In this document: in pieces, positions 1 through 11,095 of the stretch
Position numbering within the stretch: the first letter of the stretch is position 1
How the letters are laid out: each line of letters starts with the position of its first letter
NCBI GenBank assembly: GCA_023512835.1
Contig: CM042092.1
Coordinates: 29,995,623-30,059,622 of the forward strand
DNA length: 64,000 bases
Reading direction: 5' to 3'
Source of the DNA: Taxillus chinensis
Taxonomy: Eukaryota; Streptophyta; Magnoliopsida; Santalales; Loranthaceae
Translations under genes and position numbers: made by a program
Notes under the pieces: generated by a model
Told to the model about the DNA's origin: nothing
What the model saw: the letters and a program-made list of their open reading frames with translations, nothing else
Databases searched by the model: none

Positions 1-1281
1 TAAGGACAGGATACATAATCCTGATCCGGACAAGAGTGAGTGTCGTCAAACACTTGGTAAATAACCAAGTCACAAATACATACGGAATAAGGAACATTCG
101 TACGGACTAAGAACTGAAAGGATAAGTGCGGAGTAAGAGTCTTGATCAACGAGGTCGCACGAAGCAAAAGGATTGAAATGGAGTTAAATAGTTAAGTCTT
201 CCCCTCAGGCGAACTAAAGTGAAGAAGACACGGAGTAAGGCGTCCGAGTCTTTCATACATGCTGAGTAAGGAAGTATTGATGCGGAATAAGGATCCGAGT
301 CTTTATTCACACGGAGTAAGGAAACCAGATGCGGAGTAAGGAATCCGAATATCGTACTCGCCCGGAGTAAGGAAATTGCATACGGAGTAAGGAACTTACA
401 TACGGAGTAAGGAACTTACATGCGGAGTAAGAAAGCACGACACGGAATAAGTCATCGGACTTTTCAAGACTCGCCCGGTGTAAGGAACTTACATACGGAG
501 TAAGGAACTTACATACGGAGTAAGGAACTTACATGCGGAGTAAGAAAGCGCCGACACGGACTAAGGATTCCAAGACTAAATAGATACGGAGTAAGCAACC
601 ACTGACACGGAATAAGGTTTCGAGCTTCATTAGCTACGGAGTAAGGAAAATTACACCGGACCAAGAAGATACTGCTTCAACTCAACCGCATTTAAAGTTA
701 TCAGCTCGTGGCGTCCCGATGTAAGACGAATTTATTGAGAACCTGAAGAATCTTACACGTGGATCATCCGGATATGTGGACACAACCTTAATTGTATTTG
801 GGAACTCACAAACGCACTTATACTCTTCGAACCCAAGATCTTGAGCTCCACAAACCGCAGCAGTCAAGACAGAGAGATTACCGAGGGATAGTTAGTGCTG
901 AACGCATTCCGGAACTACAAGTTCCAAGGTTGTCTCTTAAGAATGTTTTGTATAAATATTCATACTTGTACATTAAAAAATAGTGAGCGTATGTGCATTA
1001 GTTAAGAAAAGACTAATTCCGTGTATGCACAAGCGTTTTCATCTTTGGAGATAGAAGTTGGCTAGTGTGTGAGTTCATTTGTAAACGAGTGTAAGAGAGT
1101 CTTGCTTCTATTTTGTTGTATTTATCTTGTGATAATAAAACAAAATACTTCCACTATCTAGTTATCTTCCTGAGTGATTCTATCACTTAACTAGATAAGT
1201 GTTTGTGTCTTAAGAGAAAGAAAAGAGTTTTGATAAGAGCCTATTCACCCCCTCCCCCCTTTAGGCTCCAAGGGACCATCA
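1..1281 (+). repeat. E1 5' LTR (5' end cut by the window)
   Basis: Near-identical to 25124-26386. It ends ...GGGACCATCA, two bases before the primer binding site. A TATA box (GTATAAATATT) lies near 949-959. A C-rich tract precedes the LTR end; it is longer in the 3' copy. Confidence 0.95.
108..660 (+). repeat. Degenerate short tandem repeats in the E1 LTR (5' copy)
   Basis: About twenty copies of a unit near ACGGAGTAAGGAACTTACAT, spaced about 12-40 bp with variants GGAATAAGG and GGACTAAGG. The best units (near 380-545) are 21 bp apart. They lie upstream of the TATA box, in the putative U3 region. The same array is at about 25225-25765 in the 3' LTR. Confidence 0.85.
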
Positions 1282-1283
1282 AG

Positions 1284-1295
1284 TGGTATCGAGCA
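1284..1295 (+). other. E1 primer binding site (initiator Met tRNA)
   Basis: TGGTATCGAGCA begins two bases after the LTR end. The usual plant iMet primer site is TGGTATCAGAGC, so one A is missing from the CAG. Confidence 0.85.
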
Positions 1296-1342
1296 AGTTC
1301 TATTTTGTTCTAAGTAGAGATCCCACTCTTTCAATCTCGAAA

Positions 1343-3606
1343 ATGGCCGAAGAAAGCGAGATGCTATTCAACACTCGCCTTAACTCCGGCGGTGCACGAG
1401 AGCCCATCCCGAATCGAAGCGGCGGTGAAAATGTCGACCCACCTCAACCTGCTGTTGCCGCCGCTTCTCAACCACGGAGTTCGGCTTTACTTTAACGAAA
1501 CCGCCCAAATTCACACCTGTGCTTTTCTCCCAGGTGGAAAGCTCACATGAAGATGTTTATGGTATGCCATGATCATCTTATGTGGCCATGTCTTCATCGG
1601 GGAGATTCCAATTCCGATGACTATCGGAGAACATGGAGTTAGGACGCCAAAGACAGATCTTGAACTTACCAACGATGAAAGAGCCTGGCGGGTGCTAGTG
1701 AAAAGGCTCGGCTTATGTTACATCGTCTTTGGATTCCGAGGCTTTCACAGACGTCCAGGGCTGCACGACAGCAAAAGCTATTTGGGACAAACTGACAATC
1801 CTCTATGAGGGGAGTCAGTCCCAGATGCAGAATGTGATTTGCACTCTCAGACAGAACTTTGAGAGTTTTAATCATAAACCGGGCGAATCACTCGAAAGCA
1901 TCTATCGGAGATTCGGCAAGCTCATTCTTGAGTCAAGATCGTCAATGAGCACTATTCTCAATCCCGGATCAATGACAAGTTCTTTCGCTCCTTGCCGGAT
2001 CGCTACTACTCCAAACAACTCCAGATGCAATCGGACAAAAAAGCGCGGTATGTTCCCCTTGAAGAATCGATGGAGAGCTGCAGACTCACGAAGTCAGGTT
2101 TAAGTACTTTGACAGGGATGAGAAAATAGCTCGGAAAGAAAAGGGGATAGCTCTCAAAGCTACAGAATGTCTAAACATACTGAGGAATGATGATACGGAC
2201 GTGTCTGAGAATTCTTATTCTGATGAGGAGGAGGAGATAGCCCTTCTTGTCAAATCCTTTGAGCGATTCCTACGGAAAAGCGAAAAGGGTTCGAAAGACG
2301 CTCATCATCATCGTTCCAAAGGAAGGAGCGACCGGAGTCCGGTTCCCAGGAATGCTTCAACCGTGGGAAAACCGGTCACTGGGCCAAGGAATGCGAGTCC
2401 AAATCAAAAGTGGCCGAGAAAAGTGACAAGGTAACTCCTCGCCGCTCCACCTCGGACAACAAGAAGAGCAAGAGGAAGGCGCTCGTGACAAAATACATGA
2501 GTGGCTCGGAAGAAGAGGAGGAATCCTAGGATGATGAGCCGACCACTAAGCCGAACGTCCGCCTCATGGCAAATCGAGGTACCTTCTATCTCTGAGCTCC
2601 TGAGTAAATTAGAATCTCTTACTCCGCCATGTGATCATGAAAAGAATGAGAGACTAATAATTACTCAAATGTACAAAGATATGGAAAGTCGAATAAACAT
2701 CTTGAATTAACTATTAATAGACTCGAAAAGGACATCACCGACTTCGAGAGGAAAAGAAGCCTGGTATCACGATCTAAGAGCTGAAAATCATTTGTTAAAT
2801 ACCAATCTCTCAGGCCTAAAAGTTATAGTAAAAAGACTCAAAAATGAACTGGAACAGGAAAAGGAAATAAATCGTAAGTGGCTAAAATCCGGGGAAATAG
2901 CCTCTACCTTTAGGACCGATCCTGACGACATCCAAGTCAAACCTGGCCTAGGTTCCGAACCATCAACTTCCATAGCTCAAGCTACCGAGTGTCCTCCGGA
3001 TTTCACTCCTAAACTAACCAATTTATATCCTGTTAGTACATCTAAACCGTTGGATGGTTTCATTTCAGGTGGCACCATAGTTTATGACTGTGGAGTCGAG
3101 GCTGTTACTCCACTTCCCGAACCAGTAGCACCCGTAACTAAAGATGAAGGGAAGGCTGCTGCGATTAAAGCCAAAACTGTAGCACCCAAAAAGAAAGACA
3201 AGGCTAAGGGACGCATTTAGGGCCAAGAGCGCGTCACCCAAACGCAATGGATTAGGCCACAGGGAATAGAGTAGAAAGTCTCAGAAAATCTAAGAGACCT
3301 GTATCCCCTGTTTGTACTTCACATTATAGTGTCTGTTCCATCTCGTAGGAAATGGGTCATTATCACTATGAATGTTGGAGTCTATCTGATAGCTGGCTTT
3401 GTAATCAATTTCAATCCAATAAAGATCAGTTTTATAAAAGGGGTTCTTCGAGCAAAACAAAATCTAAATCTAAAAGGAGTGTCTCTCCCAAGAAAACCCA
3501 AATAAAAGAAGCGGTTGAAACTAACAAGTTAATGTCAACTTGGAAAGCTAAGAGTCCTAGCAAAATCAAATCCGTAAATGTTGACAATACTCGTTGCTCT
3601 CTCTAA
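1343..3606 (+). pseudogene. gag: E1 gag (broken)
   Basis: Structural protein of the virus-like particle. The start at 1343 (MAEESE) follows a short leader after the primer site. A UBN2/Ty1-type gag core is visible at about 1729-1920 (AKAIWDKLTILYEGS). A CCHC zinc knuckle at 2353-2394 reads CFNRGKTGHWAKEC, with Arg in place of the second Cys. Then come an acidic/basic stretch, a Lys/Glu-rich probable coiled coil near 2700-2900, and a second knuckle-like motif GHYHYEC near 3355. Several frameshifts and stops split it into at least six pieces, so no full product is possible as read. Confidence 0.8.
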
Positions 3607-3659
3607 CCGCCTGAAACAAGTTTGGGCACCAAAAGTGTAAACTGTTGTCTTTCGGGAGC

Positions 3660-4318
3660 ATCTCTGGAATGCATTGCCGGATCACTTGAAGTTAAAGATC
3701 AATAAAAGCAAGTGGATCCTTGATAGTGGATGCTCCGGACATATGACGGGTGATCAGACTCTGCTTGTAGAAGTTAATGATAAACAAGGTCCATCCGTTT
3801 CATATGGCGACAACGTAAAGGTAAGACCGTCGGGTATGACACTTTAACTAACGGCTGTGTATCAATCACTAAAGTTGCACTAGTAGAAGGTTTAAACCAT
3901 AATTTGCTAAGTGTTAGTAATTTATGTGACAAAGGATTTCTTGTTTCCTTTTTGTCCAACACCAGACGAAGAAGAGAAAACTTATCCAGGAGATGTTAAG
4001 TTATCCGGATCAAGAGATGGGGACATATACTCAGTGGTCTTAAGAAATAATTCTTCTGACCCTGTATGCTTCCTCACGAAAGCATCAGATGAAGATAGTT
4101 GGCTATGGCACAAGCGATGCGCACATTTAAACTTTAAGACTTTGTCTAAATTAGCGTCACTTGATCTTGTTCCTGGTCTACCCAAACTCAAGTTCTCCGA
4201 GAGACTCTCTCTGTCGAGAATGCCAACTTGGCAAACAGACCAAACACGGTTTAAGAGCAAATCGGTTAACTCAATAACCGCTCCTCTTCAACTTCTTCAT
4301 ATGGACCTCGTGGTCCTA
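3660..4318 (+). pseudogene. E1 protease and GAG-pre-integrase region
   Basis: The copia aspartic protease motif is seen at 3711-3750 (KWILDSGCSGHMTG; catalytic Asp in DSG). A typical HNLLSVSNLCDKGF segment follows at about 3897-3943. The GAG-pre-integrase zinc region is at about 4100-4200 (WLWHKRCAHLNFKTLSKLASLDLVPGLP; given here in outline, with its His and Cys residues). The frame changes near 3600, 3830 and 3950. It lies between gag and integrase as expected for Ty1/copia. Confidence 0.82.
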
Positions 4319-4803
4319 TATCTGTTCCATCACTAGTTGGTACGAGATATACCCTTGTGGTTATCGATGATTTCACCAGATATATATGGGTGATGTTCCT
4401 GAAATCAAAGGATCTAACTTTTTGAGCATCTAGTAGATCTCTTCAACTGGATAAGCAACTCACAAGGACTGAGCATTAAATGCATCAGGAGTGATCATGG
4501 TACAGAATTTGATTTTTCGAAATGAGATCATATTGTTCCGAACAGGGCATACGGCATGACTTCTCTGCTCCCCGAACTCCACAACAAAATGGGGTAGGCG
4601 AGCGCAAGAATCGTACCTTAGTTGAAGTTGGTAGATCCATGTTAGCAGGGGCAACGCTTCCTCTCGGTCTATGGGCTGAAGCCGTGTCCACTGCCGCTAT
4701 GTTCGAAACAGAACTCTAATAAATAAATCTACCATGAAAACACCCTATGAGATGTGGAGAGGACGAAAACCCTCAATTTCACATTTCGAGCTTTTGGGTG
4801 TCT
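4310..4803 (+). pseudogene. E1 integrase catalytic core, first part
   Basis: Integrase inserts the cDNA into the genome. The three acidic positions can be placed: VVIDDFTRYIW near 4357-4390, IRSDHGTEF near 4478-4510, and NGVGERKNRT near 4588-4617. The frame shifts near 4420, and a stop interrupts a second reading frame near 4520. The coding sequence stops abruptly at 4803, where element E2 is inserted, and resumes at 18205. Confidence 0.85.
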
Positions 4804-6299
4804 TGACGGACAAGATTTTTAGCCTCTCTAAAAGAGCTAGCTAATGTCGTTAAATCTCTCTTCAAAATAATAAATTCCCTAAGTTTGCACTAAAAGAATA
4901 GCAGCAAGAAAGGGGTCGAACCCACAGGGATTAACCTAGTTCTCCAGTTCTCAAATCAAAACACCCAATTACTATTGTTCTATAAAATGTCTTGGCAAAA
5001 AGTTTTCTTTTTTTAAACTAAAGATCTAATTTTTATGTGGTTTTCTGAATAAACAAAGAAAGTAAACTGATTTTAGGATTAAGTTTCAAGGATTAAAAGC
5101 ATCTAGGGTCACAATTTCACCTCCCTATGTTATCTCTCTGGTTCATGGTATTAGGGTTGTCTGATTGAAAACATGCTAAACATAAGCCAAGGACAACAAA
5201 TGGTCATTGAGGTCCTTTTAAGAGTTGTATGCCAGAATGGTCATCTAAACACACAAACATGCAAAGCCAATAAATCATACTTGCAAAAGGATAATGATCA
5301 CACCAATCACAAATAAGTTATGAATCTCAATCCGCCCCAGACTAGGGCTAAGAATACCAAGGTGTACATCCAAAGATAGAATTAAGAACAGATTCATAAA
5401 ACATGCAAAACTCAATCATCCAAACCCAAATATTCATAAACACAAGAAAGCAACAAGGGGGCTACATTGCTCCCCTAGATTAAAAGACTACTCACGCATG
5501 ATTACAAGCAAAACCATAGCAGAAAAGCTAAACATCTTCTTCTTGATCACGCGCACAGCAAAGCTTCAAATCCAGGCTCCAAAATCCGCGACGGCGCTGC
5601 GACGGCTGCTCTCCTAGGTCAAGGAGCACCTCCAAATCGTGGAGCCTCTCTCTCTCTCTAAAAACGTGTAGGGGGTTAGGCATACACAGCAGAGGGCGTG
5701 GAGCTCTTATTTATAGAGTTTGGATGGGCCTTGAGGTGTGTAACCTAGCCCATCTATCAAAACGGCGTAGTTTTGATAAGTAACACTCGAAACATTAAAA
5801 ACTCTATCTTCCATCCACAATTTGGACTTGGGCCTTCAGGAACAAATGATCGGCATGGAAAAACGATTGGATCGGTCCAAAAATATCTCTGCACGCCAAT
5901 TTGCACGTGATATGGTGAATTCATGTGCACCTCCAAATCAGCTCAAACTTCACCCCAAGCTTCCTTGCATCATGTAGAGGCCCGAGAGGCAAAAATATGC
6001 TTGCACGTGAATTGGGTGAATTCACGTTCAGCTCCAAATGCTCTGAAATTTCTGTGGTAGGTAGATGACATCATTCTAAGAAACTTTTGTTCTTGCACAC
6101 AAATTGTTTGAGGCCATCTACTATGTCAAAAGTGAGGTCCAAAATCTGCCAAAACGACTTAAAAACGCATGTATTTGCAACTAGCATCTTCCTAGGGGTT
6201 AGAGCAAATATATATGATATATGAAGCAATAAGGCTCTAATCATGCTCTTAAACATCCTAAATAAACACTAGAATAACGGCATAAAATGCACGTTATCA
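4804..6299 (-). repeat. E2 3' LTR
   Basis: Pairs with 16705-18204. On the + strand it runs from TGACGGACAAG to GTTATCA. On the element strand it contains CACGTG boxes (about 5905-6030), an ACGT-type palindrome near 5755-5778, a TATA-like TATAAATAAG near 5707-5716, and a GA tract near 5640-5660. Confidence 0.95.
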
Positions 6300-6316
6300 A
6301 ATACACCACACTTGAA
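6300..6316 (-). other. E2 polypurine tract
   Basis: On the - strand, TTCAAGTGTGGTGTATT abuts the 3' LTR. It is purine/G-rich and correctly placed to prime plus-strand synthesis. Confidence 0.6.
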
Positions 6317-7826
6317 CCATTGCTTGTCCTCAAGCAAAAACATACAAGCATGCAAAAATAAAATAAACACGTGATCAAACGAAAGAAAAATAAAATAACA
6401 ATCAAGGAGAATCATGGTTTCCTAAGCATGCAACTCTATCATGATGAAATGGGAATTTAAGCATCAAAATGCGTCATAACTTAGTTCATTCATGTCCATA
6501 TCCCTAGTCCAACAACCATGCAAGCAATACCTATCAATGAACAATGATAGAATAATTTCAGATATGAGCAAGCAATCCATGATAAAATAGCACCTAGTTT
6601 CCCTTTAAATTCTTACCAAGGATAAGCGACCTCACTCAAATATAATAATTCTCAAGCCCCAATACCTATCAATGAACAATGGATGGAAAACTCTATCTCT
6701 ACACTCGCCATCAGCTATTGATTAAGTACTTGCCAAGCAATCATGAGAGTTCCCTATTGTGCTCATCAAAGAAAACACACTCTCTATTCTACTTTATTTG
6801 AACTCACACTCTATTCTAAACTCAATAAACTCACACTCTATTCTAAACTCAATAAACTCACACTCTATTCTAATAACTGATAAAACAAAACAATGAGCTA
6901 AAGAATTGAGCTCAACACTCTCAAAACAAAACCGAGCCAATGTGGCTACAAATTTAAACAATCACACAAAAAACATCAAGCCAGGTGCGGCTTTTATTCC
7001 GAATCTTTCTTTCTTTCTTTTTTTAAGTAATAACCTTACAAGGTTGCATTTTATGCTCTCCCTTGATGGATTATTCACTCTTTTTTTTTACTCACATATC
7101 ACATAAATAAGACTGATTTTTCTAATGCATACCCCTTGCCATTTTGCTACATAAGGAGAGACAAAAAATCATTGATGTCTCACATCCCATTTTCCAATTA
7201 AGTGATGGCTTTTTCACATTCTATATCACGACCTTTTCCAATAATATCACAAAATAAAGAAAAGAATGCAAAGACAATCCACAATGACTTAGAGGTCTTG
7301 CATCCTAACTAAACACACCAAACACCGAGCACTAATAAGTAATCACATGCTTACTTGACTCCTACCATTAAATAACCAATGTTGAATGCAAGATCAGAGC
7401 AAATCAAACTATTACCCATACCCTAAATGTCACTCAAGGGCTAAAAAGAAGCTGTTCTCATTTTTCATTTCTTTTTCACTCAACTTTAAGGGTTACTTAG
7501 GTCTATCATAGCATTTCATGCTCGGCTAATATTCAAAACTCAGCTCCAAAAACATGGTGATATCATTCAAGAGATATAGACATGATTAAACCAATTCAGA
7601 GCACATTTTAACTACTTTAACACCCTTATCACAACATGATACTAATGTGGCATAAAAATTAAATTTTAAGCCAAAATTGCATACTTAATATTCATGTCTC
7701 CACAAACAAATCATTCAATCAAACAACTCAAACAATCATGCAAAAAAATTTTTTTTTGTTTTTTTTTTGTTTTTGATAAAACATGCAATCACAACATAAA
7801 AGAAAAGCAAGTGGCTCAAGTCACTC
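6317..7826. other. AT-rich non-coding 3' region of E2
   Basis: No credible reading frame on either strand. AT-rich, with T and TTTC runs near 7005-7025 and 7080-7090, a T run at 7745-7770, and one tandem repeat (listed separately). Confidence 0.7.
6801..6881. repeat. 27-bp tandem repeat, three copies
   Basis: The unit starts AACTCACACTCTATTCTAAA and repeats at 6801, 6828 and 6855; the third copy diverges at its end. Confidence 0.9.
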
Positions 7827-7846
7827 CCCCATACACCACACTTAAA
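7827..7846 (-). other. Second polypurine-like tract in E2
   Basis: On the - strand TTAAGTGTGGTGTATGGGGG closely resembles the terminal tract at 6300-6316. It lies just after the accessory ORF and about 1.5 kb before the LTR. It could be an extra plus-strand priming site or a relic. Confidence 0.45.
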
Positions 7847-7899
7847 ATATGCTATGTCCGCATGGCATAAAAGAAGGAGTAGGAAAAAACAGTTACCCC

Positions 7900-10245
7900 T
7901 GGTTTGGCACATTGTAATAGTAGATGACATTGGCCACCATTCGTCACACCTGAGCCACAAAGTCAGCCGACGTCTCGCCGCGTACTTCCCAATTTTCCTT
8001 CCCTTGCAGAATACCCATCATGTAGTAGCAAACAAAGATCCCACAACTGAATTGGTCAGCGTTGGGGAATTTGCATTTCATTGTAGTGAATAAGAGGGAG
8101 CTTGTCCGCCAACAAGCCTTCTTTGATCATTGCCACTTTCATGCGTTTGATGAACCCATGCACTAACGTCTTTTCCGTTTAGCAAACCCTTCGCCTTGGC
8201 TTGGATCATATAGCACGGCATGGCCTACATCCAGATTCACACGGACAAGTACATAGTGGCGGTCAATGTGCACCGGAATCGGCACCTCATGCATACCATG
8301 CCAAGGGCGGTGCCCTTCATTCTCTCCATTAATGCGTTGGCGCCATACCTCCTCGGACAGGGGTTGATTGAAAAGCTCACACAGCATGATGGAAGTGTAC
8401 CCGGTTAAGGGGTAATTATGAGGCTCGGCCTCCACGACATACCGCATGGTCCTGCAGGAAGAGGTCTATCTCGTCGGCATAGAGATATTCATTCTCTAAG
8501 ATCCTCTTCAAGCTAAAAGGAGTGAAGATATCATTATCCCGTATAAATCGAGCCCTATGACCTGTGGAATTGATGAATTCTTCAAATGCTGCTTGGCTCT
8601 CTTCAGACGATAAAGCTGGATTAATGATTAAATGAACAGGAGTGCCAAGTAGATCTTCGGGTTCAGCGGCATGTATGCACCCCAAGATCCTGGAAGTATA
8701 GCAGGCACCAGGGGCCGAGAATATGCAGGATCTGTAAAAGGATGAAAGGGTGAATACCCTGCTGCCGGCTGCCTCCTCTTGAGGTTGGAAGGGTGAATAC
8801 CCTGTTCTTTGGTCTTGCCTCCTCCGGGTGAGAGTAAGGTGGCTGAGTGAAGGTTCTGTTGAGGTGGATCTGCCTGGGCTGGATAAACATCTTCGGGGGG
8901 ATGGAGAGGGTTCTTCATCGGATATCTCCACTATAGGAGAACGTTTTGATGCTTTCCTCTTGCTCAAAGCCTTCCAGATTTTGCCTAGGAGGCCTTTGAC
9001 TTCTTTATTGTCCTTCCTCAGGGCTTCCACCTCGCGCTGGGTTCCGGCATTGGCCTCCCCGAGCTGCTGTGTTTCTTGCCTCCAAGCTTCGATAGATGCG
9101 GCAGGAGGAGCTTCGGGGCCTCCCATGCTCTAGGTGATGCGGAGCGGCTACATCCGGGGGCCTCCCATGCTCGGTTCTAGGTTGTGAAGTAGCTTGTTGG
9201 TCTCCAGGAGATGAGGGCCATTAATTCTTCAAATTGGGCATTAGTGATGTGCCCATTAGTGATCGCCCAATTGATGACCTCCACTTCACTCACCACCTGC
9301 CCACTAATGCCTTGAAAGAAATTGAAAATGTCTTCTTTGTGTACATTGAACTGCATGTACATGGCGGTGAGTCTCGGATAGAGTCCGCTTCCTTTGATCC
9401 AAATGAGGAGAGGTCTCCCTTGCAAAGTCTGTGGATCGCTCCACATGAACACCGTGCCTAGCGGGCTGTGATGGAGGAGGAACATTGGTTGCCCAATGAC
9501 CTCTCGGTACTGACCCCCAAACCTCCTTCACCTGCAATACTCTTAACACCCAGGGAGAAGGAAAAGTAATGCTCTCCATGGAGGAAAATTGCAAAGCGAG
9601 CATGCTTTGAAATATCACACACAAAATTCTGCCATTGATCTGCTTGGATGAGTTTTTCTTCCACCAATTAAAAATGGTAGTGGCCCAATCCACATTTAGC
9701 ATATGATCAATGCTATACATGAACTCCAGGTGTGGCTTAGGCACACTATCTAGCCCACTGGTCTGAATCAATAAGCATTTCCCTACCAGGTAAGCTAGGC
9801 ATCTAAATTTTCCAACAAAACCATTCTTGGTATACTGCCTTCGACTTTGAAATTTTCTAGCATAGTTACATGCAGTACCAAATTCTCCTAGGCTTAGGCA
9901 GGGAAACTATTACTTGGGTTCGGGGAGGTTAAAGCAATTTCTAATAATATCAGGGGTTATTCGACATAAACTCCTTGCACAACCCCTATCGGTTCATCCT
10001 CACTCCCCAGAGACAGATGCATAGAAGTCTTGTAAGGCAGAATAAGAAATAGCTGGGCCGGGCAGATACTAACCTTTGTAATCCCGAGTTTGAATTTTAA
10101 CAGCCACCTCTCTAGCCCAGCCCGACTATGAAGCCTCCAAAGCCTCGCATGTCAAGAGCATGCCCCAAGAGTATCTCCTCCTCGGTTGGCTATCAGCACT
10201 AGGTGAGTGCACCTCCTCCCGGCCAGTCCTCCTTGTGCGCACCAT
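7900..10245 (-). pseudogene. E2 accessory (env-position) ORF ending in a Ulp1-like domain, broken
   Basis: Follows pol where Athila elements carry their extra ORF. A plausible start is the ATG at 10245 (MVRTRRTGREEV), 125 bases after a TATA box. In order: (a) about 9300-9930, a domain with SGLDSVP...MY...DW, resembling the plant 'putative transposon protein' domain and also seen in E1; (b) 8700-9126, Gln/Glu-rich probable coiled coil (QQLGEANAGTQREVEALRK) then a basic patch KALSKRKASKR and an acidic stretch; (c) about 7940-8530, a C48-like domain. Frameshifts near 9177-9300, 8440, 8160 and 8060 break it. It is not a recognisable envelope: I see no convincing signal peptide or membrane anchor. 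Confidence 0.7.
7940..8530 (-). other. Ulp1/SENP-like (C48) cysteine protease domain in the E2 accessory ORF
   Basis: C48 peptidases cut SUMO and related modifiers. Seen here in order: a helix with LYADEIDLFLQ (about 8465-8500, compare the LxDxxI...L start of the family), the segment IPVHIDRHYVLVRV with candidate catalytic His at 8256-8258, VLYDPS with candidate Asp at 8205-8207, and QFSCGIFVCYY with candidate Cys at 8043-8045. Spacing and order (His, Asp, Cys) fit the family. Deviations: HY instead of HW, and S before CG where Asp is usual. Two frameshifts lie between Asp and Cys. Confidence 0.68.
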
Positions 10246-10329
10246 CTTTGGAATGAGAAAATAAGAACAAAGAGCAGAAACTCAAGAGCAAGAGAGCAAA
10301 AGGGCAGAGTTTCTCTAATACTCGGATCC

Positions 10330-10870
10330 GGAGTGATTTTGGTGTGGAAGCCTTTGAAGATGGCCTCCCTTTATATAGCGTGCAGAAGGAAAGAGGCTCC
10401 AATTGGCGTGATACACGTGCCCCTAACTTTTCGAGTGTTCGGCCAAAATACCCTCTCGCACGTGAATTGGCTGAATTGGCGTGCGGTCGAATCGTCCCAA
10501 ACTTTGGTGGTAGGTCCCCACCGAGTGGCAAGCAATACTTCCTTCCGCACGTGAATTGTAGGAAGCTTCTAGGAGGGCTAAAATCGGTATTTTGCATTTT
10601 TTGGGCCTCCATATGACAACTAGAAATTCGCGTGCAAGAGTAAACGTGATTCACATGGTCTTCATCTACCATTCCAGAAGTTACGGCTCAAAAGGAGGTG
10701 CACGTGAATTGGGCAATTCACGTGCAAATTCACGTTCGGGCCCAAACTGGCCCAAATTTCTCCACCGAGTTGCTTATGCATTATGGACCATCTTTAAGTC
10801 TTGCACGTGAATTGTTTGAGCCCATCTTCAAGCACTTTTGGGCTTCACTTGCTCCTTGCTCCTTGACTTT
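10330..10870 (-). promoter_or_regulatory. Internal LTR-like promoter block of E2
   Basis: On the - strand this stretch has repeated CACGTGAATT/AATTCACGTG dyads (near 10453, 10547, 10700-10725, 10803), then a TATA box CTATATAAA at 10378-10370, then a pyrimidine-rich leader to the ATG at 10245. The layout and wording closely match the U3 part of the LTRs in this window, but it is not a copy of the E2 LTR. Inferred to drive the accessory ORF. Confidence 0.55.
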
Positions 10871-11095
10871 GACTTTAAAAATAATTCCACAAGTTCAGGA
10901 CCCAAAAATTTGCTCATCCTGCACATGGTTAGCTAAGAAAGGAACAAAGTCTCCTGCACAATGGTTAGCTTGCAAACAAATTTATTGAAGAAAACAAATA
11001 AAAGAAAATAACATAAAATAAAACACAAGAATAAACATTGGGTTGCCTCCCAACCACGCTTTATTTAAAGTCCGTAGCTAGACTTTCGGTGATGA
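10871..11095. other. Spacer between E2 pol and the internal promoter block
   Basis: No gene seen. Contains an A-rich run (10985-11035) and, on the - strand, GTTGGGAGGCAACCC just after the pol stop. Confidence 0.6.

Noticed and set aside
682..867. Small - strand frame in the E1 LTR, repeated at 25788-25973
   Set aside because: Kept only because the LTRs are duplicates; no motif and it overlaps putative promoter sequence.
6801..6881. Three direct repeats as a CRISPR array
   Set aside because: 27-bp units are directly adjacent with no spacers, in a plant retrotransposon.
10199..10672. Open frame of 157 residues on the - strand
   Set aside because: It spans the CACGTG/TATA block and has no family motif; composition follows the promoter repeats. 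Treated as non-coding.
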